This document shows positions 51,124-59,770 of a stretch of DNA of 64,000 bases, piece by piece (position 1 is the first letter of the stretch; each line of letters begins with the position of its first letter). Source of the stretch: Opitutia bacterium UBA4506 (GTDB lineage Bacteria; Verrucomicrobiota; Verrucomicrobiia; Opitutales; Puniceicoccaceae); NCBI GenBank assembly GCA_002388665.1, contig DGMY01000092.1, forward strand, positions 6,189-70,188, given 5' to 3'. The notes beneath the pieces were generated by a model, which had not been told where the DNA came from, did no database searches, and saw nothing but the letters and a program-made list of their open reading frames with translations. A program made the position numbers and the translations under genes.

Positions 51124-53067
51124 CTAGTACACATCGATGAGATTTGTCGTGATGATCCCACTCGGAATCAGCCACGATATCGAGACCTCGTCATCGGTCG
51201 ACGAATCAATGACATCGGAGAGATATTGCTCTTCGCTAACTCCCGTAATCGGTCCGAGAATCGCGTCGTAAAACTTGTCCTGGTAGCTGGCAACGGCATG
51301 ATTCCCAAAATAGGTACGATCAGGCTCTAGCAAATCTTCACCAACTATTTTCTCCCCCGACGTCGAATTGGGGTAGAAAGGATTATTGCATGCCCCCTCT
51401 CCGATCAGGTCGATAATGTTCATGTACCCGCACCGAAGCATAGAGATGTAGAGGACATCGATCCCAAGCTGGCGACTCAAGCTACTGATCGCAGCGGCCT
51501 GATCATAACAATTAATAACATTGCCAGCGGATTTTTCCATATACCCGGAAAGATCCATTTCGACCCCGTAAGGAGAAGAGGTTCTCTTGCTGGCGTAAAC
51601 TGGCTTCCCAGTGTTCACATCATAGGTTAAGCCATGCCCTGAATAGAGGAAGCTGGTCATCGCGGAGACCGTGGCGACATCAGCCTTTCCATGCGCACCT
51701 GAGTCGACCATTGCAAACTCGAGTGACGATACCCATGGGTTTCGCGAACTGTCGACAAGCTGGTCCCACGGAGCCACCGGCGTGTCCCAAATCGTATAGA
51801 CCCGATGATCTGAAGTTTGGGCGAATTCCAAAGGACTAATGGCATCACCATCGATTGCCAAAATCATCCACTTCCATACTTCATCAGATCGGTACACCGA
51901 GTCCGGAGTGGTACCAACAATGGAGAACTCTACATACTCACTTTCATCGAAACCCGCGGTATCTGGATTATCCTCTCCTTCGGCAGAAACACCGTCCACA
52001 AAGTACACCGTTGTTTCTTCGGTATCGCCTAGCGCACCGTCAACATCAACAGAGACCCCCTTGATCGTCATCGAAGAAACATCAGGCAACCCCATCGGGA
52101 TACGAACCAATATCGTAACCGCGCGATTCCGGATGTGTGCGGCCGCCTTATTCTGCCCACCCCTCACATATTCGGGAACGGAAAACGACTCGGAATAGGA
52201 GTCTCGAATGTTCAAACCATCGGTCGTCGCCGCTGACGGATCGTAGTTAAAGGCAATCCTATCAACCGAAATAATGACGTCACCCTGATCAGAAACAGTC
52301 GGATTCGTACCGGCCAGATATTCAACCGCATTGCTCATTCCATCCTGATCCGGGTCCCCATCAGCCAGTTGAACTAAACTCTCAAAGTAGAAGTTCTCCC
52401 AATCGTCCGGAAGTCCATCCGGCTCCATATCGATACTCACAGAGGGCTCGAGGCCAGCAACGAACTCATCGAAATCATTAATTTGATCACCGTCCGAATC
52501 GATCAATTCATCAGACGTCCCGAGCAGACTCTCTTCAAACGCCCCCAATAAATCACCATCCGCGTCGACCTCGCCGACATAAACCACTCGAAAGAACAAC
52601 GGACTATCAAATCCATCCACTACTGTGTACGAAAAATGGGCCACGGCCCCCTCGCCGGTAAATACTGAGCCTGCTTCCATCCAAGACCCATGCAAATCGC
52701 TAGCCCATTGTAGCTGATATTGCTTCCCCACAGCGGCGGGTAGCGACAGAGACAGCGTTTCGAAATCTACGGCCTTAAGCCAAAGAGCGAAATAGGAATC
52801 GCCGTCGAGAGGATTGGTTCCCCAAGCCGATTCGAGTCGATTGCTCCAGCCGTCACCATCGGGATCATCAAGCGCGGTCCCATCTGCCAAACCGTACCAA
52901 TCTGCGAACACATCGGAGACCTGATCCTCGTCCAAATCAACTGCGGACGCAAAATGTGGGACCACCTGAAACGCGGCGACGAAGACTCCGAAACCGAGCA
53001 GGCGAATGCCACGCTGAAAGCAGCAAAACGATCCCTGTAAAACAGGAAAATGGGGAAATGAACGCAT
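51124..53067 (-). CDS. Secreted protein with thrombospondin-type-3-like calcium repeats and a possible transglutaminase-like C-terminus
   Basis: A 647-aa exported protein. A long signal region (IRLLGFGVFVAAFQVVPHFA) ends near ASAVD. Calcium-type repeats follow: DPDGDGWSNRLESAWGTNP, DSDGDQINDFDEFVAGLEP and DGDPDQDGMSNAVEYLAGTN, the pattern common in Verrucomicrobia secreted proteins. The C-terminal part has NCYDQAAAISSLSRQLGI (Cys520), FGNHAVASY (His590) and KFYDAILGP (Asp601). The order Cys-His-Asp, with a helix after the Cys, resembles transglutaminase-like enzymes. This is a fold guess: the Cys-His gap of 70 residues is longer than usual. Co-oriented with the small secreted-protein gene. 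Confidence 0.78.
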   Translation of the reverse strand: MRSFPHFPVLQGSFCCFQRGIRLLGFGVFVAAFQVVPHFASAVDLDEDQVSDVFADWYGLADGTALDDPDGDGWSNRLESAWGTNPLDGDSYFALWLKAVDFETLSLSLPAAVGKQYQLQWASDLHGSWMEAGSVFTGEGAVAHFSYTVVDGFDSPLFFRVVYVGEVDADGDLLGAFEESLLGTSDELIDSDGDQINDFDEFVAGLEPSVSIDMEPDGLPDDWENFYFESLVQLADGDPDQDGMSNAVEYLAGTNPTVSDQGDVIISVDRIAFNYDPSAATTDGLNIRDSYSESFSVPEYVRGGQNKAAAHIRNRAVTILVRIPMGLPDVSSMTIKGVSVDVDGALGDTEETTVYFVDGVSAEGEDNPDTAGFDESEYVEFSIVGTTPDSVYRSDEVWKWMILAIDGDAISPLEFAQTSDHRVYTIWDTPVAPWDQLVDSSRNPWVSSLEFAMVDSGAHGKADVATVSAMTSFLYSGHGLTYDVNTGKPVYASKRTSSPYGVEMDLSGYMEKSAGNVINCYDQAAAISSLSRQLGIDVLYISMLRCGYMNIIDLIGEGACNNPFYPNSTSGEKIVGEDLLEPDRTYFGNHAVASYQDKFYDAILGPITGVSEEQYLSDVIDSSTDDEVSISWLIPSGIITTNLIDVY

Positions 53068-53528
53068 GGGGGATACGCCGAGCCGGCATAGTCGAGGTAA
53101 CAGCCCAACTCAGCGGCAAAAGACTAGCGTGACTCAATCTGAACGGTGGTGATTCGCAAGAATAATAAGTCAATGCGCCGACCAGGCCCTTATGTCGATC
53201 AACCGAACCCCCAAGCAAAACGATCAACCCGGACCCTAGAGGGCACAAACAAGCAATGAGAGAAGAGACATCCGCCTTAACATACCTCGTGGTAATCTAC
53301 AGCCTCAACAGGGGTGTCCGCGATTACGAAGACGCTACATATTTGATGGCCGAGGGCTCTTTCAAGCATTGCCCGTATTTAGGAAAAGAACGAACAAGGG
53401 GTACGTTTGCTACGGGAGGAATACGAAGAGTGACGTTTGGACGAACAATCGATCCGTATTTCTTGTTGGAACAGCGTACTGGGTGCACCGTTCCACCACG
53501 TTGGACCTAGTTTCGGACCCAATAGGAC
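53068..53528. other. Gene-free interval between two minus-strand genes
   Basis: About 460 bases. It must contain the promoter of the 647-aa secreted-protein gene and the 3' end of the PEP-CTERM transcript. Open frames here (such as plus-strand 53256-53510) lack family resemblance. I see no strong repeat or RNA gene. Confidence 0.5.
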
Positions 53529-54287
53529 CTATGACCGACGAGAGCGTCTTCCCAGGACGAGGAAGCCGGTGGCAGCACCTAAGAACAATGCCGACATCGA
53601 AGGTTCGGGAACGATTGAAAATGAGTCGTACTGAACTGTCGTTCCGCCACTACCTGATCCACTGCGTGCCCGCAGTCCCATCGCCGATCCGTCGTAACCG
53701 GTCGCGGCCGTATCGAAGGGGGTAATCACTATTGAATCAGAGCTCACACCGTTTGTGAGATCTAAGGTCAAGGTGAGAACTGTTCCTGAATATGAGCCGT
53801 TTGCCGTGAGCGTATAACTCGTTCCCGTACTAAACGAAAGCGATGAGGTTTTCGAGTCGTTTACGGTACTACCAGTACCCGTACCACCCAAATTGATGGC
53901 TCTCAACGTTCGATTGGACGAGAAATCGACCAAGATAAAATCGGAGGGGGTCTCGCTATTCCCCAAGAGCGCCATACCCCAGTTTGAGGTACCCGAGTTC
54001 GTCGCGGTTACAGTGAAAGTTGTACTGATAGAGAAGTCGGCATAGGTGGAACCCAGCCCCGATGCGGTGACCATCGCTGTCCCTGAAGTGGCTTGCTCTG
54101 AATTAGAGTAAGTAAAAACACCAGCACCACTATCAAGTGTCCATTCTGCACCGGGGTTCTCCGTGAAATCTGCCACTGAACTGGAAAAATCGTTCGAGTA
54201 CGGGATCGAAACAGTGGCCGACTGAAGCGAAATCGGGAGGGCAATCAGCGAAGCTACGAGAGCAAAAGGCGTGAAGGAAAATTTCAT
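53529..54287 (-). CDS. PEP-CTERM sorting-domain protein
   Basis: An exported 252-aa protein with a signal peptide (PFALVASLIALPISLQSATV). A Ser/Thr/Gly-rich beta-sandwich, probably a LamG/concanavalin-like fold (FSNDFSSSV-type start: PYSNDFSSSVADFTENPGAE), makes up the body. The C-terminal sorting signal is VPEPSMSALFLGAATGFLVL then GRRSRRS, i.e. PEP, a membrane helix and a basic tail, recognised by exosortase. ATG at 54287 is preferred to a longer hydrophobic frame from 54368. Likely anchored in or released through the outer membrane; ligand unknown. Confidence 0.9.
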   Translation of the reverse strand: MKFSFTPFALVASLIALPISLQSATVSIPYSNDFSSSVADFTENPGAEWTLDSGAGVFTYSNSEQATSGTAMVTASGLGSTYADFSISTTFTVTATNSGTSNWGMALLGNSETPSDFILVDFSSNRTLRAINLGGTGTGSTVNDSKTSSLSFSTGTSYTLTANGSYSGTVLTLTLDLTNGVSSDSIVITPFDTAATGYDGSAMGLRARSGSGSGGTTVQYDSFSIVPEPSMSALFLGAATGFLVLGRRSRRS

Positions 54288-54612
54288 AACGATGCAAAAA
54301 ATATAGAAAAACAGGAAAAAAATGCGAAGGAAAAAGTGCCGGCACAGAACGGACGGGGCATCCGTCATACGCCGGAGATTTCCTGAGAATATTGCGTTCT
54401 GCCCTCCTCAAGCCGAGAAAGCACGATAGCTGCTGTCCCAGCACGCCTTGACGGCCCAATAGTTCGGTCCCCCACTATCGCACGGAGACACTCATATAAC
54501 CCCTGCCTAAACCTCCGGAAGGAGAAACCGATCACTCCATCCCAGTTAGATCGATCCGCCCGGCAATCTTTTTCCGAGAGCCCATCCCTGTTCAACCAAC
54601 TCAATGCCGCGA
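54288..54612. other. Gene-free interval between PEP-CTERM gene and sulfatase
   Basis: About 325 bases. A minus-strand open frame of 85 codons (to 54365) has no recognisable family. Holds the promoter of the PEP-CTERM gene and the downstream side of the sulfatase; nothing structured was noticed. Confidence 0.45.
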
Positions 54613-56103
54613 CTACCAACAACTGGCGCGACCGATATTCGGCCTCATGGCCTTCAAATGGGCGGTCATCAGTTCCTCTTTCAACTCTGCAAAATGAGAA
54701 CGCTCCCTAAATTCATTGAATATATTCCGCTTCTCGTAGGGATCCTCATCGTGATCGTAACACTCCCATTCGTCGGACTCCGGGTACCAACTCAGCCGAT
54801 ACCGCTCATCATAGATCGTAAAACTTGCCGGAAATTTCGCTCCTTGGCACTGAACTAAAGCACGGTTCCTACTTTCGCGTCTCCCAAGTAAGCTCTGACC
54901 GTCGATAGCATGTTCGATCTCAATCCCAGCCAAATCGCATATGGTAGGAAAGAGATCCACTCCGCTAATGGGCAAATTGGTACTCAGAGGAAGCCGTCCA
55001 GTCGGATCACGAACAATACATGGGACATGATTGAGCGCGTTCGACGGCAACTCCTTCTTCCCCACCAACCCAAATTCGCCCAAGTAGTCACCATGATCGC
55101 TGGTAAACACGACAACCGTATTATCCCAAAGACCACTATCTTTCAGCGCTTGAACGGCTCGACCAACCGCCCTATCGACCAGATGATTCTGGGCATCCGT
55201 ATAACGGCGAACTAAAGCAATATTTTCGGGTCGATCCTCGAAGAACCTTACTCCTTTTTTCGGCCACGCCGAAGGCTTGCCCTGTAGGTCCTCAGCGACC
55301 GCGCCAGGCCTCAGGTAGTCATGGCTTGCAAATTCTTCGGATAGCTCTGCCGGAGGGGTGAAAGGAAGATGAGGGTCTGGGAAGCTCATCCAAAGAAAGA
55401 AGGGTGACTGCTTCGCTTCCTCGCTCATGAGGAAAGTAACCGCTCGATCCCCTACCCATGTACTGTGGTGGAATTGCGGTGGGATACGACCTGGGTAGAG
55501 GTTGGGCACTCCGGTTTTCTGAGCATTCGGCTCGCTCAAAGCCTTGTCGACCTCGGGTGCAACCTCTTTTAACCACTGCCGATAGTGTCCAAAGACATTC
55601 CGCTCACCATGATGCAATGTCAGGTCAACGTGCTCAAAACCGTAGTAAGGGCCGTGCCAATCTTCCATTTTTCCTTCATGCCACAACCAATGATTTTCAG
55701 GATGCCTTTCATCGGGAGAAGCCTGGGTTGGAGTGAGGTGGAGCTTTCCGATTGAACGGGTATGATACCCCCCACGAGCGAGCAACTCCGGTAAAGTCGT
55801 TGCATGGGATTCGAGAGGCCCCAAATCCGCCCTCTCCGGCGCATGCGCAACCATGTCCCGATTCGGCAGCGGAATACCATTTGTGACCACACCATGCCTG
55901 GAGGGCATTTGGCCGGTAAAGAACGAGGCCCGTGACGGCATGCAAACTGGATTCGCCGTAATGAACCGAGAGTACAATGCACCCTCCGATGCAAGCGCAT
56001 CCAAATGAGGGGTCACAGCGTGAGGATTTCCCGTACAACCGAGACTATCGTAGCGCTGTTCGTCAGTACATATCCACAAGATGTTCGGCTTATTCTTTTT
56101 CAT
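54613..56103 (-). CDS. Sulfatase (formylglycine-dependent)
   Basis: A 496-aa arylsulfatase-superfamily enzyme. Metal motif: NILWICTDEQRYDSLGC. Signature: C54-M-P-S-R58 in NPVCMPSRASFFTGQ. Further motifs: TRSIGKLHLTP, SFPDPHLPFTPP and TSDHGDYLGEFGLVGK. No clear signal peptide. Because a rhamnose pathway gene begins 550 bases away on the same strand, it could remove sulfate from a rhamnose-containing glycan, but the substrate is inferred only. It is unrelated in detail to the sulfatase at 799-2250, whose signature is CQPCR. Confidence 0.93.
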   Translation of the reverse strand: MKKNKPNILWICTDEQRYDSLGCTGNPHAVTPHLDALASEGALYSRFITANPVCMPSRASFFTGQMPSRHGVVTNGIPLPNRDMVAHAPERADLGPLESHATTLPELLARGGYHTRSIGKLHLTPTQASPDERHPENHWLWHEGKMEDWHGPYYGFEHVDLTLHHGERNVFGHYRQWLKEVAPEVDKALSEPNAQKTGVPNLYPGRIPPQFHHSTWVGDRAVTFLMSEEAKQSPFFLWMSFPDPHLPFTPPAELSEEFASHDYLRPGAVAEDLQGKPSAWPKKGVRFFEDRPENIALVRRYTDAQNHLVDRAVGRAVQALKDSGLWDNTVVVFTSDHGDYLGEFGLVGKKELPSNALNHVPCIVRDPTGRLPLSTNLPISGVDLFPTICDLAGIEIEHAIDGQSLLGRRESRNRALVQCQGAKFPASFTIYDERYRLSWYPESDEWECYDHDEDPYEKRNIFNEFRERSHFAELKEELMTAHLKAMRPNIGRASCW

Positions 56104-56656
56104 ACAAATACCGCCCCCACTAAACCGATCCCAACAAGGTCCAGCTCTCTGTTGTATTCGTAAGCTGATTACACATAAGAAGTTACTAAAATATCAAAAT
56201 AAGTTCACCGATCGCTTCAGTCAACGAGAAGTATCTCGGAAGGTTCCAATTCCAACGCTTTCCAGCATTCACTTCCCTGAGATCGATAGGGTCCAGATAG
56301 ACTGAAAGGCGACGATCCTATCTACCGCACAAGATCAATGCCCCTAGCTTTTATCGAGACCGGCGCCTCCGAATGAACGAATATAAAAAAAGTTTACTCC
56401 GAGGCACGAGAGACACCAAAATTTTGGCGGTAACCCAGGTCCTCCAAGCCATCGGCGCCGCCGCAGTCGACCGCCTCCACACCAACCTCCTACGTAGTGC
56501 TTGCGGGATTCCAGAACACTCGTACGGGATCCTTCTTCGAGGAATGAGGAAAGCAGGATCGACTCTACAGCCCACGCCAAGAACAAGCCGAAAGAATTTA
56601 GGTCCGGAGAATCCCCTTGGATTTTTCCGCTAACCGATCTCCACCTGTAGGACTCC
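56104..56656. other. Gene-free interval between sulfatase and rhaD
   Basis: About 550 bases. An 86-codon plus-strand frame (56373-56633) and opposite frames have no convincing resemblance to a family. No strong terminator or tRNA was found. Confidence 0.45.
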
Positions 56657-58855
56657 CTAGCGCAAGAATGCTTCGTGCAAACCACCATCCACGTTGAAGA
56701 CAAGACCGGTAGTTTTCGAGGAGCGGTCTCCGGCCATAAAGAAAATAGCTTCGGCTTGGTCCTCAGGCGTGATCGGCGAATTCGTTAGTGTGCGACCGGC
56801 GTAAAAACCAGCCAGCTTGTTGCGAAGCTCTTCCGTGCTCTCATCCTCCGAATAGGCGATACTATACTTCTTCAGAGAAGCCATCACCCGCTCTCTGGGA
56901 AACATCAACGATCCCTTGACGACAGTGGCGGGAGCCACTGCGTTTACCCGCGCATAGGGTGCCAACTCTACCGCGAGCTCACGTACGATGTGATTGCTAG
57001 CCGCCTTCGACGAATCATAGGCAACAGAACCTTTCTTGGCGACAACTGCGTTTACCGAGGTGGTAATCACCACCGAACTTTTCATGTGCTTGCCTTGCGC
57101 CATAAAGATCTTCTTCGCCGCGTCGGCAACAAGGTAGGGTCCAATCGAATTGATCTTGAAGACGAGCTCCCATTGCTTGACCGAAAATTCGCCATCGACA
57201 TTGGGTGCCATGAAAATGCCCGCTGTCAGTATGACCGAATCAATGCCCCCGAAAGCGTAGACAGCCTTATCGTAGGCGGCTTGAATACTTTCACTGTCGG
57301 TGATGTCAATCTTCACGCCAATCACATTCCCACAGGAGGAAACCCCTGTTCCAGCTACACCGATTCCTTTACCGATTTTCGCGGAAATCTCGTCAGCGGT
57401 CGCCTGCGCGGCTTCCTCGTTCAAGTCGGCACACACCACATGCGCACCTTCCCGGACAAACCGAATCGCTGTCTCTCTACCGATCCCCGATCCAGCCCCA
57501 GCGACAACGACGACTTTTCGAGCGAATTCTTTCTCCTTCGGCATGCGTTGAAGCTTTGCCTCTTCGAGCGCCCAATACTCGATGTCGAAGGCCTCTTGGC
57601 GTGGTAGCCCAATGTATTCATCAATCGCCTCCGCACCGCGCATCACACCGATAGCACAGTTGTAAAACTCTGCCGTAACACGGGATTCCGACTTATTTTT
57701 GCCGAAGGCGATCAAACCTAGCCCGGGAATTAAGATCACGGTTGGATTCGGGTCTCGCATCGCCGGCGAGTCCGCATGCTTGCACGACTCGTAGTAATCA
57801 GCGTAGTCCGCACGATACTTCTCCAAACCTTCAACTACCAGCTGTTTCAAACTCTCAAGATCACCGCTCGCAGGATCCCACTCAACATACATTGGCTTAA
57901 TCTTAGTCCGCAAGAAGTGGTCAGGACAGGAGGTCCCTATCTCTGCAAGACGCTTCGCATCTGCTGAATTCACGAACTCAAGTACCGCTTCATCACGGTG
58001 AACCGTACCGATAAAGCGTGCCTTCTGAGACACCTCACCACGAAGAAACGGCAACAATTCAATCGTGATCCGTTCCGCTACTTCGTCAGCCAAGGGTCCA
58101 TACTTTTGACCACCAAATGTGTCGGCCCCTCTTTCCTTCGAAGCGATAAAAGCACCCGCTTTCTCAATCAATTCAAGGGTGAGCTCGTAACAGGCCTTAT
58201 CATCATCAGCCCAGTTAATGAGTCCGTGCTGGCCCATATTGATGCCCACACAGTCGGGGTTATTTCGAAAAACTTCCTGCATCTGAAGCCCAAGATCAAA
58301 GCCGGGCCGCTGCCAAGGCAGGTACGCCAACTGGTCTCCGTAGATCTCTTTCGTCAATGCCTCTGAATTTTTACTGGCTGCGATGGCAATAAATGGAATC
58401 GGATGCATGTGGTCGACATGCTTTGCCCCGATAAAACTATGCAAAGGGGTATCGATCGATGATGGTCGCGGATTGAGATTGAATGTTGTATGTGGATACA
58501 TACTAACCATCTCGTCTTCGATCGCGGTCTTCGCTCCGTTCGGTTTCGTTTGGCCGTAAATATTTTGCAGCGCGATGAGCTTCTCTTGGTAAAGCGAAGA
58601 AAAATTCTCCAACTTCGCGGTACGAAGATCTCCACCCGAACCTTTGACCCAGAGAATCTCCACTAATTCTCCGGATAGCGGGTCCGTCTCATCCAACTTC
58701 GAAGATGTGTTGCCGCCACCCGTATTGGTAATCCTTTGGTCTTCGCCAAGTATGTTCGAACGATAAACCAAGCGCTCGACCGGGCTCAATTCACCGGCCA
58801 CCGAATCGTCCCAGAGATAACTAACGTGTGTAAAATCAGAATGGTGGGTGCTCAT
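56657..58855 (-). CDS. rhaD: Bifunctional rhamnulose-1-phosphate aldolase / lactaldehyde (short-chain) dehydrogenase
   Basis: A 732-aa fused enzyme. The N-terminal 420 residues are a class II aldolase domain (DQRITNTGGGNTSSKLDETD; GAKHVDHMHPIPFIAIAASK with His ligands; MGQHGLINWADDD). The C-terminal 260 are a short-chain dehydrogenase (VVVAGAGSGIGRETAIRFVR; VCADLNEEAAQATAD; SSVVITTSVNAVVAKKGSVAY with the YxxxK that follows as YDSSKAASNHIV). The fusion cleaves rhamnulose 1-phosphate to DHAP and L-lactaldehyde and then acts on the aldehyde. ATG at 58855 is preferred over an unneeded extension. Divergent from the DeoR regulator; candidate operators lie between. Confidence 0.94.
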   Translation of the reverse strand: MSTHHSDFTHVSYLWDDSVAGELSPVERLVYRSNILGEDQRITNTGGGNTSSKLDETDPLSGELVEILWVKGSGGDLRTAKLENFSSLYQEKLIALQNIYGQTKPNGAKTAIEDEMVSMYPHTTFNLNPRPSSIDTPLHSFIGAKHVDHMHPIPFIAIAASKNSEALTKEIYGDQLAYLPWQRPGFDLGLQMQEVFRNNPDCVGINMGQHGLINWADDDKACYELTLELIEKAGAFIASKERGADTFGGQKYGPLADEVAERITIELLPFLRGEVSQKARFIGTVHRDEAVLEFVNSADAKRLAEIGTSCPDHFLRTKIKPMYVEWDPASGDLESLKQLVVEGLEKYRADYADYYESCKHADSPAMRDPNPTVILIPGLGLIAFGKNKSESRVTAEFYNCAIGVMRGAEAIDEYIGLPRQEAFDIEYWALEEAKLQRMPKEKEFARKVVVVAGAGSGIGRETAIRFVREGAHVVCADLNEEAAQATADEISAKIGKGIGVAGTGVSSCGNVIGVKIDITDSESIQAAYDKAVYAFGGIDSVILTAGIFMAPNVDGEFSVKQWELVFKINSIGPYLVADAAKKIFMAQGKHMKSSVVITTSVNAVVAKKGSVAYDSSKAASNHIVRELAVELAPYARVNAVAPATVVKGSLMFPRERVMASLKKYSIAYSEDESTEELRNKLAGFYAGRTLTNSPITPEDQAEAIFFMAGDRSSKTTGLVFNVDGGLHEAFLR

Positions 58856-58912
58856 TTGTTTTTTTGGGTTTTTCGGCGAAAATATCTTTGTTTTTGTGGC
58901 TTTAATCGGATG

Positions 58913-58927
58913 AAACCGGTTTAAACC
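58913..58927. promoter_or_regulatory. Overlapping palindromes in the rhaD/deoR divergent region
   Basis: AAACCGGTTT (58913-58922) and GGTTTAAACC (58918-58927) are two perfect 10-bp palindromes sharing five bases, placed 58 bases from the rhaD start and 55 from the regulator start. A likely operator for the DeoR-family repressor or for a catabolite regulator. Confidence 0.5.
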
Positions 58928-58982
58928 CACATTTGTCAACATACATCTTGCATATTTCCAAATTGGTCTAATGGTAGGGGTC

Positions 58983-59744
58983 ATGCTAGCTCCGGAAAGA
59001 CATCAGCAAATCCTCGCCCTCATCGAGCGGAACGGCACCGTGCGTACCAACGAGCTAGCAGAGAAACTTCAAGTTACCGACGAGACGATCCGACGCGATC
59101 TCCAGATCCTCTCAGAAAATGGTCAGCTAATCCGAGTGCACGGCGGCGCGAGTACAGCCAGCGGTCGCCCCGCTCTCAAATCCTTTATAGAACGCAGTAG
59201 TCTCAATACAGACGCCAAACAAGCGATCGCAAGGACCGCCCTGCAATACGTCGAACCTGGGAAAACCTATGCATTCGATAGCAGTACCACAGCGAACACC
59301 CTCGTTTCGATTCTCCCCGAGCAGCCCCTTCGGGTCCTTACCAATGCATTCGCAGTCATAAACCGACTCGTCCAATATGATAATATCGACCTCATATCCA
59401 CCGGGGGTCGCTATCATTCAAAGACACAAACTTTCATCGGAAGCGAAAGTATTGAAACGCTCCGCCGTCACAATGTGAACGTAGCCTTTGTTTCCTGTAT
59501 CGGCGTAGACCCGGTCCGGGGCGCCAGTGAAGGATTTGAAGAGCAAGCCGTATTTAAGGAGCAACTCGTCCACTACGCGGAGAAAACCTTTCTACTCGCC
59601 GACTCCAGTAAACTCAATCAACGGTCCGACTACTATTTCGCCGGTCTCAAGCAGATCGATGGTATCATTACCGACAAATCTATTCCGGCCGAGGTCGTAG
59701 ATGCTTTTTCTACTGCAGGTTGTACTGTAATCATCGCAGAATAG
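58983..59744 (+). CDS. DeoR-family transcriptional regulator
   Basis: A 253-aa sugar-responsive repressor. The HTH is PERHQQILALIERNGTVRTN, then LQVTDETIRRDLQIL and GQLIRVHGGAS, the standard DeoR start. The effector domain contains KTYAFDSSTTANTLVSIL and ISTGGRYHSKTQTFIGSES, and near the end LADSSKLNQRSDYYFAGLKQ. Such proteins bind phosphorylated sugars, here probably a rhamnulose phosphate. ATG at 58983 gives the family start; ATG at 58971 is an alternative, both lacking ideal ribosome sites. Divergent from rhaD, followed by rhaB. Confidence 0.92.
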   Translation: MLAPERHQQILALIERNGTVRTNELAEKLQVTDETIRRDLQILSENGQLIRVHGGASTASGRPALKSFIERSSLNTDAKQAIARTALQYVEPGKTYAFDSSTTANTLVSILPEQPLRVLTNAFAVINRLVQYDNIDLISTGGRYHSKTQTFIGSESIETLRRHNVNVAFVSCIGVDPVRGASEGFEEQAVFKEQLVHYAEKTFLLADSSKLNQRSDYYFAGLKQIDGIITDKSIPAEVVDAFSTAGCTVIIAE

Positions 59745-59770
59745 CCGGGTAGACCAATTAACGATCTGTC

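Noticed and set aside
53256..53510. 84-codon plus-strand frame between secreted-protein genes
   Set aside because: No family, no ribosome site, between two minus-strand genes.
54365..54622. Minus-strand 85-codon frame overlapping the sulfatase 3' end
   Set aside because: Superficially transposase-like words, but no real motif; kept only as an intergenic note.
56373..56633. 86-codon frame near the rhaD 3' end
   Set aside because: No recognisable family; the opposite strand is equally open. Left as intergenic.
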